DNA of 23,721 nucleotides from Azonexaceae bacterium (GTDB lineage Bacteria; Pseudomonadota; Gammaproteobacteria; Burkholderiales; Rhodocyclaceae): positions 1-23,721 of the forward strand of contig SSTA01000402.1 of NCBI GenBank assembly GCA_009469685.1. Direction: 5' to 3'. Shown here one piece after another: positions 7,444 to 15,613 of this stretch. The notes beneath the pieces are model-generated. The model saw only the letters and a list, made by a program, of their open reading frames with translations, did not search any database and was not told the DNA's origin. The translations under genes were made by a program, and so were the position numbers. Numbering within the stretch: the stretch's first letter is position 1; every line of letters starts with the position of its first letter.

Positions 7444-10400
7444 ATGTTTGACTACATCATTCACGCCGCGCTCAAGCAGCGGCTGATCGTTCTCGGCATT
7501 TCGCTACTGCTGATCATCTATGGCGCGATCACGCTGCGCCAGATGCCGGTCGACGTCTTCCCCGATCTCAACAAACCGACCGTAACGCTGATGACCGAGG
7601 CCGGCGGCATGGCCCCGGAAGAAGTCGAACAACTGGTGACCTTCCCGGTCGAGTCGAGCATGAACGGCATGCCGGGCGTGACCCGCGTGCGTTCGGTGTC
7701 GGGGATCGGACTGTCGATCATCTATGTCGAGTTCGAATGGGGTTCGGACATCTACCGCAACCGCCAGCAGATCGCCGAACGGCTGAATCTGGTGCGCGAA
7801 GCCCTGCCACCCGGCATCGTTCCGCAACTCGGGCCGATCTCGTCGATCATGGGCGAAATCCTGCTGATTGCGTTGCCGGCCGATCCCGACAAGATCAGCC
7901 CGATGACAGTCCGCGAATACGCGGACTGGGTGATGCGTCCACGACTGCTGACGATTCCCGGCGTCGCCCAGGTCATCCCGATCGGCGGCGAAGTGCGGCA
8001 ATACCGCGTCGAGATCAAACCGGCGCAGTTGCAGGCATTGGGCATCGAGCGCGAGAAGCTGGAAGCCGCGCTGCGCGACTTCGGCGCCAACACCAGCGGC
8101 GGCTTTCTCGAAGCCCAGGGCCGCGAATGGCTGATCCGCCAGATCGGCCGCAGTTCGCGCATCGAGGATTTGCAGAATCTGGTGGTGAGCGTGAAGAACA
8201 GCCAGCCGATCCTGCTCAAGCAGGTGGCGGACGTGAAACTGGCGCCGGCCATCAAGCGCGGCGACGGCAGCTACAAGGGCAAGCCGGCGGTCATCCTCTC
8301 GGTGCAGAAACAGCCGGCTGCCGACAGCGTCCAGCTGACCCGCGAGGTCGAGAAGGCGATCACCGAGCTCGGCAAGAGTCTGCCTGAAGGTTTCGAGACG
8401 CCGTCCTTCCTGTTCAAACAGGCCGACTTCATCGAGCACTCGGTGACCAACGTCGAGGAGGCACTGCGCGACGGCGCCATCCTGGTCGCCGTGATCCTCT
8501 TCATGTTCCTGCTCAACGTGCGCACCACGCTGATTTCGCTGATGGCGATTCCGGTGTCGCTGCTGGTCACGGCGCTGGTCTTCCATTACTTCGGCCTGTC
8601 GATCAACACCATGACGCTGGGCGGACTGGCCATCGCCATCGGCGAGCTGGTGGATGACGCGGTAGTCGGTGTGGAGAACGTGCTGCGGCGCCTGAAGCTG
8701 AACCGGACCATGGATTCGCCGCGTCCCGTGGCCGAAGTCATCGCCGCCGCGACGCTGGAAGTGCGCTCCGCCATCGTCTATGCGACCGTGATCATCGTTC
8801 TGGTGTTCGTGCCGCTGTTCGTCCTGCCCGGTATCGAGGGGCGGTTGTTTACCCCGCTCGGCATCGCCTACATCGTCTCGATTCTCGCCAGCATGATTGT
8901 CTCGGTGACGCTGACGCCGGTGATGGCCTATTACCTCTTGCCTCAGATGAAGCAGCTGCACGCCGGCGACAGCCCGTTGGTGATCTGGCTCAAGCGCTGG
9001 GATGCGAAGCTGCTGCACTGGTCGTTCGGCCGCGCACGCAGCCTGCTGGCGGGCGCATTGGGCGTGGTGCTGCTGGTGGGCGCCAGCGTGCCCTTCTTCC
9101 CGCGTTCCTTCCTGCCGCCGTTCAACGAGGGCACGCTGACGGTCAATGTCCTGCTCAACCCCGGCACCTCGCTAGCCGAATCCAACAGCATCGGCACCCT
9201 GGCCGAGCAGCTGGTGATGCAAGTCCCTGAAGTCACGCAGGTCGGGCGGCGTACCGGCCGTGCCGAGTTGGACGAGCATGCGGAAGGCGTGCACTACACC
9301 GAGATGGATGTGGATCTCAAGGCGTCCGAGCGTAACCGCGAGCAGATCATCGCCGACATCCGCCAGCGCCTGGCCAGCCTGCCGGCCGCCTCCAACGTCG
9401 GCCAGCCGATTTCGCACCGGCTCGACCACCTGCTGTCCGGCGTGCGCGCGCAGATCGCGCTGAAGATCTATGGTGATGACCTCGATACCCTGCGCGGTCT
9501 GGCAGCCGGGATGCGCGACAGGCTGGCGCGGATTCCTGGCATCACCGACTTGCAAATCGAAAAACAGGTGCTGATCCCGCAGGTCAAGATCCGCCTCGAC
9601 TACGAGCAGGCGGCACGCTACGGCGTGGCGCCCGGCAACCTGCTGCGCGGTCTGGAGCAGATGATCGAGGGCGAGAAAATCACCCAGATCATCGAAGGCA
9701 ACCGCCGCTTCGACCTGCTGGTGCGCTTGCCGGAGTCCGCGCGCGGGCCGCAGGCATTGGCCGACCTGCTGATCGAGACGCCGACCGGCTACGTGCCCCT
9801 GTCCAAGATCGCGAGCGTCGAGGAAAGCGACGGCCCCAACCAGGTCAGCCGCGAGAACTCGCGCCGACGCATCGTGCTTTCCGCCAACACCGACGGCCGC
9901 GACATGTCCAAGGTGATCGCCGACATCCGCGCCGAACTGGCCGCCAAGCCCTTGCCCGAGGGCTATTTCACCGCGCTCGAAGGCCAGTTCCAGGCGCAGG
10001 AGCAGGCGGCCAGGCTGATCACCTTGCTTGCGCTGGTGTCGCTGACGATGATCTTCATGGTGCTGTACAGCCGCTATCGCTCGATGGCGCTGACCCTGAT
10101 CATCATGGGCAACATCCCGCTGGCGCTGATCGGCAGCGTGATCGCGCTGTGGATTTCCGGGCAGCCGCTATCGGTGGCGGCGCTGGTCGGCTTCATCACG
10201 CTGACGGGCATCGCCACGCGCAACGGCATTCTCAAGATCAGCCATTACATCAACCTGTGCGCCTTCGAAGGCGAAACCTTCGGCCAGCACATGATCGTGC
10301 GCGGCTCGCTCGAACGCCTTACCCCGGTGCTGATGACCGCGCTGGTGGCCGCCTTCGCACTGATGCCGCTGCTGCTCTCCGCCGACGCCCCGGGCAAGGA

Positions 10401-10548
10401 AGTCTTGCACCCGGTGGCAGTCGTCATCTTCGGCGGCCTGGTGAGTTCGACCCTGCTCGACACCGTTTTGACACCGCTGATGTTCTGGCTGTGGGGCGAA
10501 AAGCCGCTGCAGCGCCTGCTGGAAAACCGCGATACCGAAAGTTTCTGA
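7444..10548 (+). CDS. czcA: Heavy-metal RND transporter CzcA-type (HME family), atypical TM4 motif
   Basis: Inner-membrane proton/metal antiporter, the engine of the tripartite pump. At 1034 residues it has the normal length for the HME-RND family, with the FDYIIHAALKQRLIV start, FPDLNKPTVTLMTEA, TM4 at about 392-412 and FITLTGIATRNGILKISHY in the C-terminal half. The TM4 motif is AIAIGELVDDAVVGVEN (D404, D405, E411). It keeps counterparts of CzcA D408 and E415, but Ala replaces CzcA D402. The three Met ligands of the copper/silver exporter CusA appear to be absent, and His residues (H612, H617) lie nearby. A divalent cation is therefore more likely than Cu(I)/Ag(I), but the exact substrate is not settled. 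Genes upstream and downstream are in the same operon. Confidence 0.93.
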   Translation: MFDYIIHAALKQRLIVLGISLLLIIYGAITLRQMPVDVFPDLNKPTVTLMTEAGGMAPEEVEQLVTFPVESSMNGMPGVTRVRSVSGIGLSIIYVEFEWGSDIYRNRQQIAERLNLVREALPPGIVPQLGPISSIMGEILLIALPADPDKISPMTVREYADWVMRPRLLTIPGVAQVIPIGGEVRQYRVEIKPAQLQALGIEREKLEAALRDFGANTSGGFLEAQGREWLIRQIGRSSRIEDLQNLVVSVKNSQPILLKQVADVKLAPAIKRGDGSYKGKPAVILSVQKQPAADSVQLTREVEKAITELGKSLPEGFETPSFLFKQADFIEHSVTNVEEALRDGAILVAVILFMFLLNVRTTLISLMAIPVSLLVTALVFHYFGLSINTMTLGGLAIAIGELVDDAVVGVENVLRRLKLNRTMDSPRPVAEVIAAATLEVRSAIVYATVIIVLVFVPLFVLPGIEGRLFTPLGIAYIVSILASMIVSVTLTPVMAYYLLPQMKQLHAGDSPLVIWLKRWDAKLLHWSFGRARSLLAGALGVVLLVGASVPFFPRSFLPPFNEGTLTVNVLLNPGTSLAESNSIGTLAEQLVMQVPEVTQVGRRTGRAELDEHAEGVHYTEMDVDLKASERNREQIIADIRQRLASLPAASNVGQPISHRLDHLLSGVRAQIALKIYGDDLDTLRGLAAGMRDRLARIPGITDLQIEKQVLIPQVKIRLDYEQAARYGVAPGNLLRGLEQMIEGEKITQIIEGNRRFDLLVRLPESARGPQALADLLIETPTGYVPLSKIASVEESDGPNQVSRENSRRRIVLSANTDGRDMSKVIADIRAELAAKPLPEGYFTALEGQFQAQEQAARLITLLALVSLTMIFMVLYSRYRSMALTLIIMGNIPLALIGSVIALWISGQPLSVAALVGFITLTGIATRNGILKISHYINLCAFEGETFGQHMIVRGSLERLTPVLMTALVAAFALMPLLLSADAPGKEVLHPVAVVIFGGLVSSTLLDTVLTPLMFWLWGEKPLQRLLENRDTESF

Positions 10549-10575
10549 CCCTCGTTCAACCCAAGGAGACACACC

Positions 10576-11028
10576 ATGAAGTTCATTCCCTTCCTCGCCG
10601 CCGCCCTGATCGCTTCTACCGCTTTCGCCCATACCGACGAATACCTCGATACGCAGAAATCCGCCAACGGCGGTCAGCTGCGCATGGCAGGGGTGTACCA
10701 CTTCGAGCTGGTGGTGAGCAAGGACAGCCAGGAAGCGAAAGACAACCCGGTGGTCGTCTATGTCACCGACCATGCCGGCACGAAGGTGCCGACGGTGGGC
10801 GCGAAGGGCACGGCAACCATCCTCTCCGGCAAGGCCAAGGCCACCGTTAACCTGCTACCGGATGGCGACAACCGGCTGAAGGGCTCGGGCGCCTACGCCT
10901 CGACGCCGGACATGAAGGCAATCGTGTCAGTAACGCTGCCGGGCAAGTCGCCCGAGCAGGCGCGCTTCACGCCGCTGGCTGTGCCGATGCAGTCGGCTCA
11001 GGACGGACATTCCGGACACTCGCACTGA
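10576..11028 (+). CDS. Small periplasmic protein with His-rich ends, downstream of czcA
   Basis: Family not recognised. It has 150 residues with AAGGAG properly spaced before the ATG. The signal peptide ends TAFA at about 18, leaving HTDEYLDTQ. A beta-rich core follows (YHFELVVSK..., NPVVVYVTDHAGTKVP, KATVNLLPDGDNRLKG, KAIVSVTLPG), resembling a small beta-sandwich. The C-terminus is HSGHSH, a good soft-metal ligand cluster. It lies 27 bp after czcA on the same strand, so it is probably the last gene of the operon and may act as a periplasmic metal-binding accessory protein. That role is inferred from location and composition. Confidence 0.8.
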   Translation: MKFIPFLAAALIASTAFAHTDEYLDTQKSANGGQLRMAGVYHFELVVSKDSQEAKDNPVVVYVTDHAGTKVPTVGAKGTATILSGKAKATVNLLPDGDNRLKGSGAYASTPDMKAIVSVTLPGKSPEQARFTPLAVPMQSAQDGHSGHSH

Positions 11029-11116
11029 GCAGGGTGAGCCGTTGAACGCGGCGTTGAAGGGACTCATTTCGTGATAGGAAAGAATTGAGGCACTGCGTCC
11101 GCCTATACTCGGCCCG

Positions 11117-12298
11117 ATGAAAAAGACCACGTTCCGAACAAAGTGGGGGGCAGGCATCCTGATGTTGTTGACGGCATTCATCGCCTCTCAGATGGTATAT
11201 CGCAGCAGCATAATCCGGCTCCATGACCAATTATTGTCTGCGGCGGCCATCGCCGAGCAAATGCATGCATCGGAGAAATTTCACTCGGCGCTGCATTTGA
11301 TGCTGATGGCCGCCACCCGCTACGCCGAGACCGGCAACGAGTCGCTTCGGACTGACTTCGTCCGCGAACTGGATGTTGCGCGGTCCGCCCTCCCTGTGCT
11401 GGGGACGCGACACGGATCGAACGCATCGGGCAAGCTGGAGACCGATTTCGAAGCCTACAGCCTGATTCTCGGTGGCGTGGTGTCATCCCCACCCGGGGGA
11501 GCGGACAGATCGGGGCTGGCACATGCGCAAAAACTTTTCGACAGCACCTTTTTTCATTTCTATTCCGATCTGCATTTGCGGCACAGAGCGGACATAGAGC
11601 AGGCGGCGCAGTCAGCCCATCGTATCCAATTCTGGACCGAGGGCCTGTTCTTTGCGCAACTGGGTCTCACTGTACTTTTCAGCGTAGTCGGTCTGCTTTA
11701 TCTCGAACGGATCATCCAGGCTTTCCTCTCGGATGCGGAACGCATGGCGATCACTGACGGACTTACCGGCGTGTTCAACCGCCGTTATCTCGATAGTGCT
11801 CTGGAGGAGGAACTGGGCCGTACCGGACGCCACGGGCGATCAATGACCATCGCCATGATCGATATCGACCATTTCAAACGTTTCAATGACACCAAGGGCC
11901 ACCAGGCCGGTGATCAGCTGCTTCGTGCGCTGACGCAGGTTATGCGGCAGAACACCCGCGCGGAAGATCGCATTGCCCGGTACGGCGGTGAGGAGTTCGT
12001 GGTGATCCTTCCCGAGACGGCACTTGGTGCGGGAGTGACGGCCGCCGAAAAGCTGCGGAGCGCCATCGAACAGCATTTCTCCGACGGCGCAGGCCCGGGC
12101 GGCCAGGTAACCGTCAGCATCGGGGTTGCGACGTTTCCCGAAGATGGAACAAGTGCGGAACAACTGATTGCACGGGCTGACGAGCGTCTGTACCACGCCA
12201 AGGCGGACGGACGCAACCGGGTGGTGCCCGCGATGATCGATGCATCCTCGGTAGCAGACCGTGGCACGATTGCACGGCACACCACTCCAGGAGCGTAA
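11117..12298 (+). CDS. Membrane-bound diguanylate cyclase (GGDEF domain)
   Basis: Makes c-di-GMP from two GTP. It has 393 residues. TM1 is at about 11-29, a helical periplasmic sensor region at about 30-172, TM2 at about 176-198, then the GGDEF domain at about 205-365. The signature is GGEEF (290-294), with the metal ligand in IDIDHFKRFNDTKGH and D-G-L-T-G-V-F-N-R-R-Y at the domain start. RAED (281-284), five residues before GGEEF, is an intact allosteric inhibitory site, so product inhibition is expected. No strong ribosome-binding site is visible before the ATG. A TATACT hexamer at 11104-11109 is too close to the start to be an obvious promoter. The gene is followed by a chemoreceptor and an HD-GYP phosphodiesterase gene. 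Confidence 0.92.
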   Translation: MKKTTFRTKWGAGILMLLTAFIASQMVYRSSIIRLHDQLLSAAAIAEQMHASEKFHSALHLMLMAATRYAETGNESLRTDFVRELDVARSALPVLGTRHGSNASGKLETDFEAYSLILGGVVSSPPGGADRSGLAHAQKLFDSTFFHFYSDLHLRHRADIEQAAQSAHRIQFWTEGLFFAQLGLTVLFSVVGLLYLERIIQAFLSDAERMAITDGLTGVFNRRYLDSALEEELGRTGRHGRSMTIAMIDIDHFKRFNDTKGHQAGDQLLRALTQVMRQNTRAEDRIARYGGEEFVVILPETALGAGVTAAEKLRSAIEQHFSDGAGPGGQVTVSIGVATFPEDGTSAEQLIARADERLYHAKADGRNRVVPAMIDASSVADRGTIARHTTPGA

Positions 12299-12369
12299 CC
12301 CTGGACATCGTTGCACATGGTCTATTGGCCGGGTTCGGACTGCATGGCATACTTTTAGGGGAGCTTTGA

Positions 12370-12442
12370 ATGTTCAAAAAAGCAAGCGTTCGCCTTTGGC
12401 TGCTGGCAGCATTGAGTTTATGCACAATGCTTTCACTGCTAG
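12370..12442 (+). pseudogene. 5' fragment of chemoreceptor gene, separated by IS insertion
   Basis: The first 24 codons (plus one base) of a methyl-accepting chemotaxis protein, preceded by AGGGGAG. They encode MFKKASVRLWLLAALSL, the start of a membrane anchor. The frame then enters the IS and stops at 12481-12483. Joining 12442 directly to 14016 (one CTAG copy removed) restores an uninterrupted 549-residue receptor with a complete first transmembrane segment ([14 protein letters not shown]). Confidence 0.85.
12439..12442 (+). repeat. Target-site duplication, left copy (CTAG)
   Basis: CTAG directly abuts the left terminal inverted repeat; the identical CTAG abuts the right one at 14012-14015. 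Four bases is in the range usual for IS1380-family elements. Confidence 0.8.
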
Positions 12443-12456
12443 CCCGAATATTTCAC
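12443..12456 (+). repeat. IS left terminal inverted repeat
   Basis: CCCGAATATTTCAC; pairs with 13998-14011 (13 of 14 identical). Confidence 0.88.
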
Positions 12457-12465
12457 GAAAGTAGG

Positions 12466-12532
12466 TCGGCGGAATCGCCGTGAGGCGCGTTAATACTGGT
12501 GTCGAGACAGGGTTAACGGAGTATTCCGCCGA
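12466..12532 (+). promoter_or_regulatory. Inverted repeat that can mask the transposase start
   Basis: TCGGCGGAAT (12466-12475) and its exact complement ATTCCGCCGA (12523-12532) flank a 47-nt loop. The right arm includes the first base of the transposase ATG and abuts the GGAG at 12518-12521. In a transcript entering from outside the element, the hairpin would sequester the translation start. Similar protection against read-through is known for IS10 and IS50; its use here is inferred. Confidence 0.55.
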
Positions 12533-13845
12533 TGCCAAATTGTACGCGTGGGGACATGGAGTTTGGGCGCCTGGGTCGTTGCACGATTGAGGCGAATTTT
12601 GAGGGTGGCGCGCTCAGTTCCGATGGCGGCCTGATGCTGCTGCGGCAAGTCGACCGGCGCATTGGATTGTCACGTGCGGTAGCGGAAGCACTGCACGACC
12701 CACGGGATCAGGATCGCATCACGCATGGGATGCGCGACCTGGTCGCCCAGCGCCTGTATGCCCTGTGCTGCGGGTACGAGGATCTGAACGACCATGCCGC
12801 CCTGCGCAACGACCCGCTGATGCAAACCGCCGTCGGCACGGGTGATGAATTGGGCAGCAGCCCGACCCTGTGTCGGCTGGAGCAGCGGGCCACGCGATCG
12901 GACATCGTGGCCTTGAACCGGGTACTGGTCGACCAGTTCATTGCTAGCCAGGCGACCTGTCCGGAGGAACTGGTGCTGGACATCGACGCCTCCGACATCC
13001 CGCTGCACGGGGAACAGGAACAGACCGAGTTCCACGCCTACTACGACCACTACTGCTACCTGCCCCTGTATGTGTTCGCTGGCAAGGCCATGCTCGCCTG
13101 CGTCCTGCGCCGCAGCCGGATCGACGGTGCCAAGCATGCGGCCGCCGTAATCAAGCTGATCGTGACCCGGCTACGCCAGACCTGGCCGGCCCTGCGGATC
13201 ATTGTGCGCGGGGATTCGGGATTCTGCCGCCAGCGCCTGATCCGCTGGTGCGAACGCCACGGCGTCGGCTACATCATCGGGATGGCGAGGAATGCCCGTC
13301 TGCATCGCCACGTAGCTGACTGGGAGCAGACGATGGCGCAGGCTTTCCACGACACCGGGGTCAAGCAGCGACTGATCCGGCAATTCTCCTACGCCGCCAA
13401 GAGCTGGGATCGGGAACGACGCCTGATCACCCGCCTGGAGTTTGGCGTCCAGGGCACCAATCCGCGTTTCATCGTGACCAACCTCGACCGTCCTGCCGAG
13501 GAGCTGTATGACGACCTCTACTGCCAGCGGGGCGAGGCCGAGAACCGGATCAAGGAAACCCAGTTGGATCTGTTCGGTACGCGCGCCAGTTGCCACAAGT
13601 TCCTGGCCAACTGGCTGCGCATCTTGTTCTCGGCATTGGCTTACACGCTGATGCAACGCCTGCGCGAGATCGCGCTCCGGCACACCGATCTGGCGAAGGC
13701 CACGGCGGCGACGATTCGCGTAAAACTGCTCAAGATCGGGGCGGCGGTGATTCGCAATACGCGGCGCATTCGCATCCTGCTGGCGTCGCACCATCCGCTG
13801 CGCGATATCTACTTCATCGCCGCCAACGCCTTGGCGTCTCCATAG
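12532..13845 (+). CDS. IS1380-family DDE transposase
   Basis: Catalyses movement of the surrounding element. It has 437 residues, typical of the family. The N-terminus has the family-like GGALSSDGGLMLLRQVDRR. Catalytic acidic residues are visible in LDIDASD, in RGDSGF and in YCQRGEAENRIKE (the YREK-like E region). The end is HPLRDIYFIAANAL. The ATG at 12532 is preceded by GGAG and lies at the base of an inverted repeat that may limit translation. There is no frameshift or internal stop, so the enzyme appears intact. Confidence 0.93.
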   Translation: MPNCTRGDMEFGRLGRCTIEANFEGGALSSDGGLMLLRQVDRRIGLSRAVAEALHDPRDQDRITHGMRDLVAQRLYALCCGYEDLNDHAALRNDPLMQTAVGTGDELGSSPTLCRLEQRATRSDIVALNRVLVDQFIASQATCPEELVLDIDASDIPLHGEQEQTEFHAYYDHYCYLPLYVFAGKAMLACVLRRSRIDGAKHAAAVIKLIVTRLRQTWPALRIIVRGDSGFCRQRLIRWCERHGVGYIIGMARNARLHRHVADWEQTMAQAFHDTGVKQRLIRQFSYAAKSWDRERRLITRLEFGVQGTNPRFIVTNLDRPAEELYDDLYCQRGEAENRIKETQLDLFGTRASCHKFLANWLRILFSALAYTLMQRLREIALRHTDLAKATAATIRVKLLKIGAAVIRNTRRIRILLASHHPLRDIYFIAANALASP

Positions 13846-13915
13846 CCGCAACCGAGTGCGTCCCCGACATGGTGAGCTTCGGGGGTTGGGGGAAGTCCGT
13901 CTGAAATTCGCTTAT

Positions 13916-13934
13916 TTGATCAAGATTTGATCAA
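13916..13934 (+). repeat. Tandem TTGATCAA palindromes near IS right end
   Basis: Two copies of the 8-bp palindrome TTGATCAA start 11 bp apart (13916 and 13927), one helical turn, in the 152-bp noncoding tail of the IS between the transposase stop and the right terminal repeat. They could be a protein-binding site or a weak hairpin. No other function is visible in this tail. Confidence 0.5.
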
Positions 13935-13997
13935 ATGCCTCCACACGCATCACGATCAACCCGTCCAGCATATCTACGCGCCCAAATCATAGGGCTG

Positions 13998-14011
13998 GTG
14001 AAATATCCGGG
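13998..14011 (-). repeat. IS right terminal inverted repeat
   Basis: GTGAAATATCCGGG on the plus strand, the complement of the left end apart from one base. Confidence 0.88.
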
Positions 14012-14015
14012 CTAG
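14012..14015 (+). repeat. Target-site duplication, right copy (CTAG)
   Basis: Second copy of the CTAG found at 12439-12442, immediately outside the right terminal repeat. Confidence 0.8.
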
Positions 14016-14053
14016 GCGCGGGATTTTATGGACTGAACTATCTGAACAGGGGG

Positions 14054-15592
14054 ATGGGCATTGCGCTGAAATCCATGGGCAGCGAAATCGAGGTACTTGT
14101 CGATTTTCAGCACGCGCAATCTCATTTACACTCGCAGGTCGTCGCGTGGAAAAACATTCTGCTGCGCGGTCATGGCACCGAGAACTTCAACCGCCATCTT
14201 GCCGAGTTTGATTCGGAGGAAGTGCAAGTATCTCGCTATCTTGAAAAGGGTATTGAAAAACTCAACGCGCAAGGCATGTCTGTTTCATCTGCGGAATCGC
14301 TGCATGCCGAACACCTGGATATGGGTAAGCGGTATCGAGAAGCGCTCAAGAATTTCAATCCCAATAACCACAATGCAGGCCATGAGGTTGATGATCTTGT
14401 GTTCGGGATCGAGGTAAGTCCTCTGTCCAAGGCAGACGATCTGTTGCGCAAGATTGAAGACCATGCCCGCTCATTGGCTTCAAGTGCAATAACAGAGGGC
14501 AACGGAATCTACGTACGGACGATAAGTATATTCGGCACACTGATCGTGGTTGGTGGCGGGCTTTCGTTGCTGATATCTTTTCTCATCATTCGCGGTTTGT
14601 TACGGCAACTGGGCGGCGAGCCCGATGCCGCCGCGCTGATTGCCCAGCGCATATCGTCGGGGGAACTGAACTTCGAAGTCTCCGTGGCGAGCGGGGACCA
14701 AACCAGTTTGATGGCTTCGATGAAGCGCATGCAGCAGAGTATTCGCGATGCCGTTGCTGAAGTCCGCAACGGATCGAATGCGCTGATTGATTCGGCGCGC
14801 GAGTTGACCACCACCAGTCACGAACTCGCCGCCACGTCGGTCGCGCAAAACCAGGCTGCCGAAGAAACGGGCGAAGCGGTAAGCCGGATTACCGCCAGGA
14901 TTGGCAAGATTGCCGAAAGTGCCAGGGATGCGGAAATCAGGGCATGCGAATCGGGGGATCTGTCGACACTTGGTGAAAGTACAGTCTCCAATGCGAAGCG
15001 GGAAATGGAGGAAATTGCCGCAACCGTCACTGCGGCTGCGTCGCATGTCGCTCGATTGGGTGAGGCATCGCGTCAGATATTCGAGATCGTCGGCGCGATT
15101 CGGGAGATTGCTGATCAGACGAATCTTCTTGCGTTAAACGCGGCAATCGAAGCAGCTCGTGCCGGGGAGCAGGGGCGCGGATTTGCCGTGGTGGCCGATG
15201 AAGTAAGGAAGCTGGCCGAAAGAACGACCCAGGCAACGCAGGAAATCAGCTCGATGATCAGCTCGATTGAGAATACTACCTGTCAGGCCGTTGAGAGCAT
15301 GGACGAAGGCACGCAAAGAGTCAGCCATGGCGTCGATAAGGCGGCCGATGCGGCACGCTCCATGGCCGCCATTCAGGCTGGATCACGGGGTGTTGTTGCC
15401 TCGGTCAGCGAAATATCAAGTGCGCTCGATGAACAAAGGCTGGCAACCGACGATGTGGCGCGCAATGTGGACACGGTTTCACAAAAAGTCAGGCAGAACA
15501 GTTTGGCCGTTAACAGCCTGATGACCTCTGTGTCGAACGTGGTATCCGTAGCGGAGTCGCTTCAGAAAGCGACATCCCGGTTTGTCGTTTGA
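14054..15592 (+). CDS. Methyl-accepting chemotaxis protein, 5'-truncated by IS1380-family insertion
   Basis: Chemoreceptor signalling to CheA/CheW. Homologous sequence begins at 14016, directly after the IS duplication; the first ATG is 14054, giving 512 residues and lacking TM1. Present are a helical periplasmic sensor region (up to about 155), TM2 at about 158-178, a HAMP-like segment ([22 protein letters not shown]) and the conserved signalling tip with [22 protein letters not shown] and [16 protein letters not shown]. No C-terminal pentapeptide for CheR/CheB binding is seen. Without the first membrane helix and the native start, the product is probably not made or not correctly inserted. 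GGGGG abuts the ATG too closely for a good ribosome site. The 5' end is the fragment at 12370-12442. Confidence 0.85.
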   Translation: MGIALKSMGSEIEVLVDFQHAQSHLHSQVVAWKNILLRGHGTENFNRHLAEFDSEEVQVSRYLEKGIEKLNAQGMSVSSAESLHAEHLDMGKRYREALKNFNPNNHNAGHEVDDLVFGIEVSPLSKADDLLRKIEDHARSLASSAITEGNGIYVRTISIFGTLIVVGGGLSLLISFLIIRGLLRQLGGEPDAAALIAQRISSGELNFEVSVASGDQTSLMASMKRMQQSIRDAVAEVRNGSNALIDSARELTTTSHELAATSVAQNQAAEETGEAVSRITARIGKIAESARDAEIRACESGDLSTLGESTVSNAKREMEEIAATVTAAASHVARLGEASRQIFEIVGAIREIADQTNLLALNAAIEAARAGEQGRGFAVVADEVRKLAERTTQATQEISSMISSIENTTCQAVESMDEGTQRVSHGVDKAADAARSMAAIQAGSRGVVASVSEISSALDEQRLATDDVARNVDTVSQKVRQNSLAVNSLMTSVSNVVSVAESLQKATSRFVV

Positions 15593-15613
15593 ATTCAGTA
15601 CCCAGGTAATACC

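Larger units (their letters stand above)
12443..14011 (+). mobile_element. Complete IS1380-family insertion sequence (1569 bp)
   Basis: Bounded by 14-bp terminal inverted repeats differing at one position: CCCGAATATTTCAC (12443-12456) and, read inward, CCCGGATATTTCAC (13998-14011). It is flanked by CTAG duplications and carries one intact DDE transposase gene. The element interrupts a chemoreceptor gene after codon 24 without loss of host bases, so the insertion looks clean. The intact transposase and near-perfect ends suggest it may still be mobile. Confidence 0.92.

Noticed and set aside
7504..9018. 504-codon open frame on the minus strand inside czcA
   Set aside because: Antisense shadow; His/Gln/Asp-rich translation with no domain, opposite a perfectly conserved RND gene.
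7444..10548. Naming the pump CusA (copper/silver exporter) because it is near copper genes
   Set aside because: Counterparts of the CusA methionine triad could not be found, and the copper operon is separated by about 6 kb with its own promoter.
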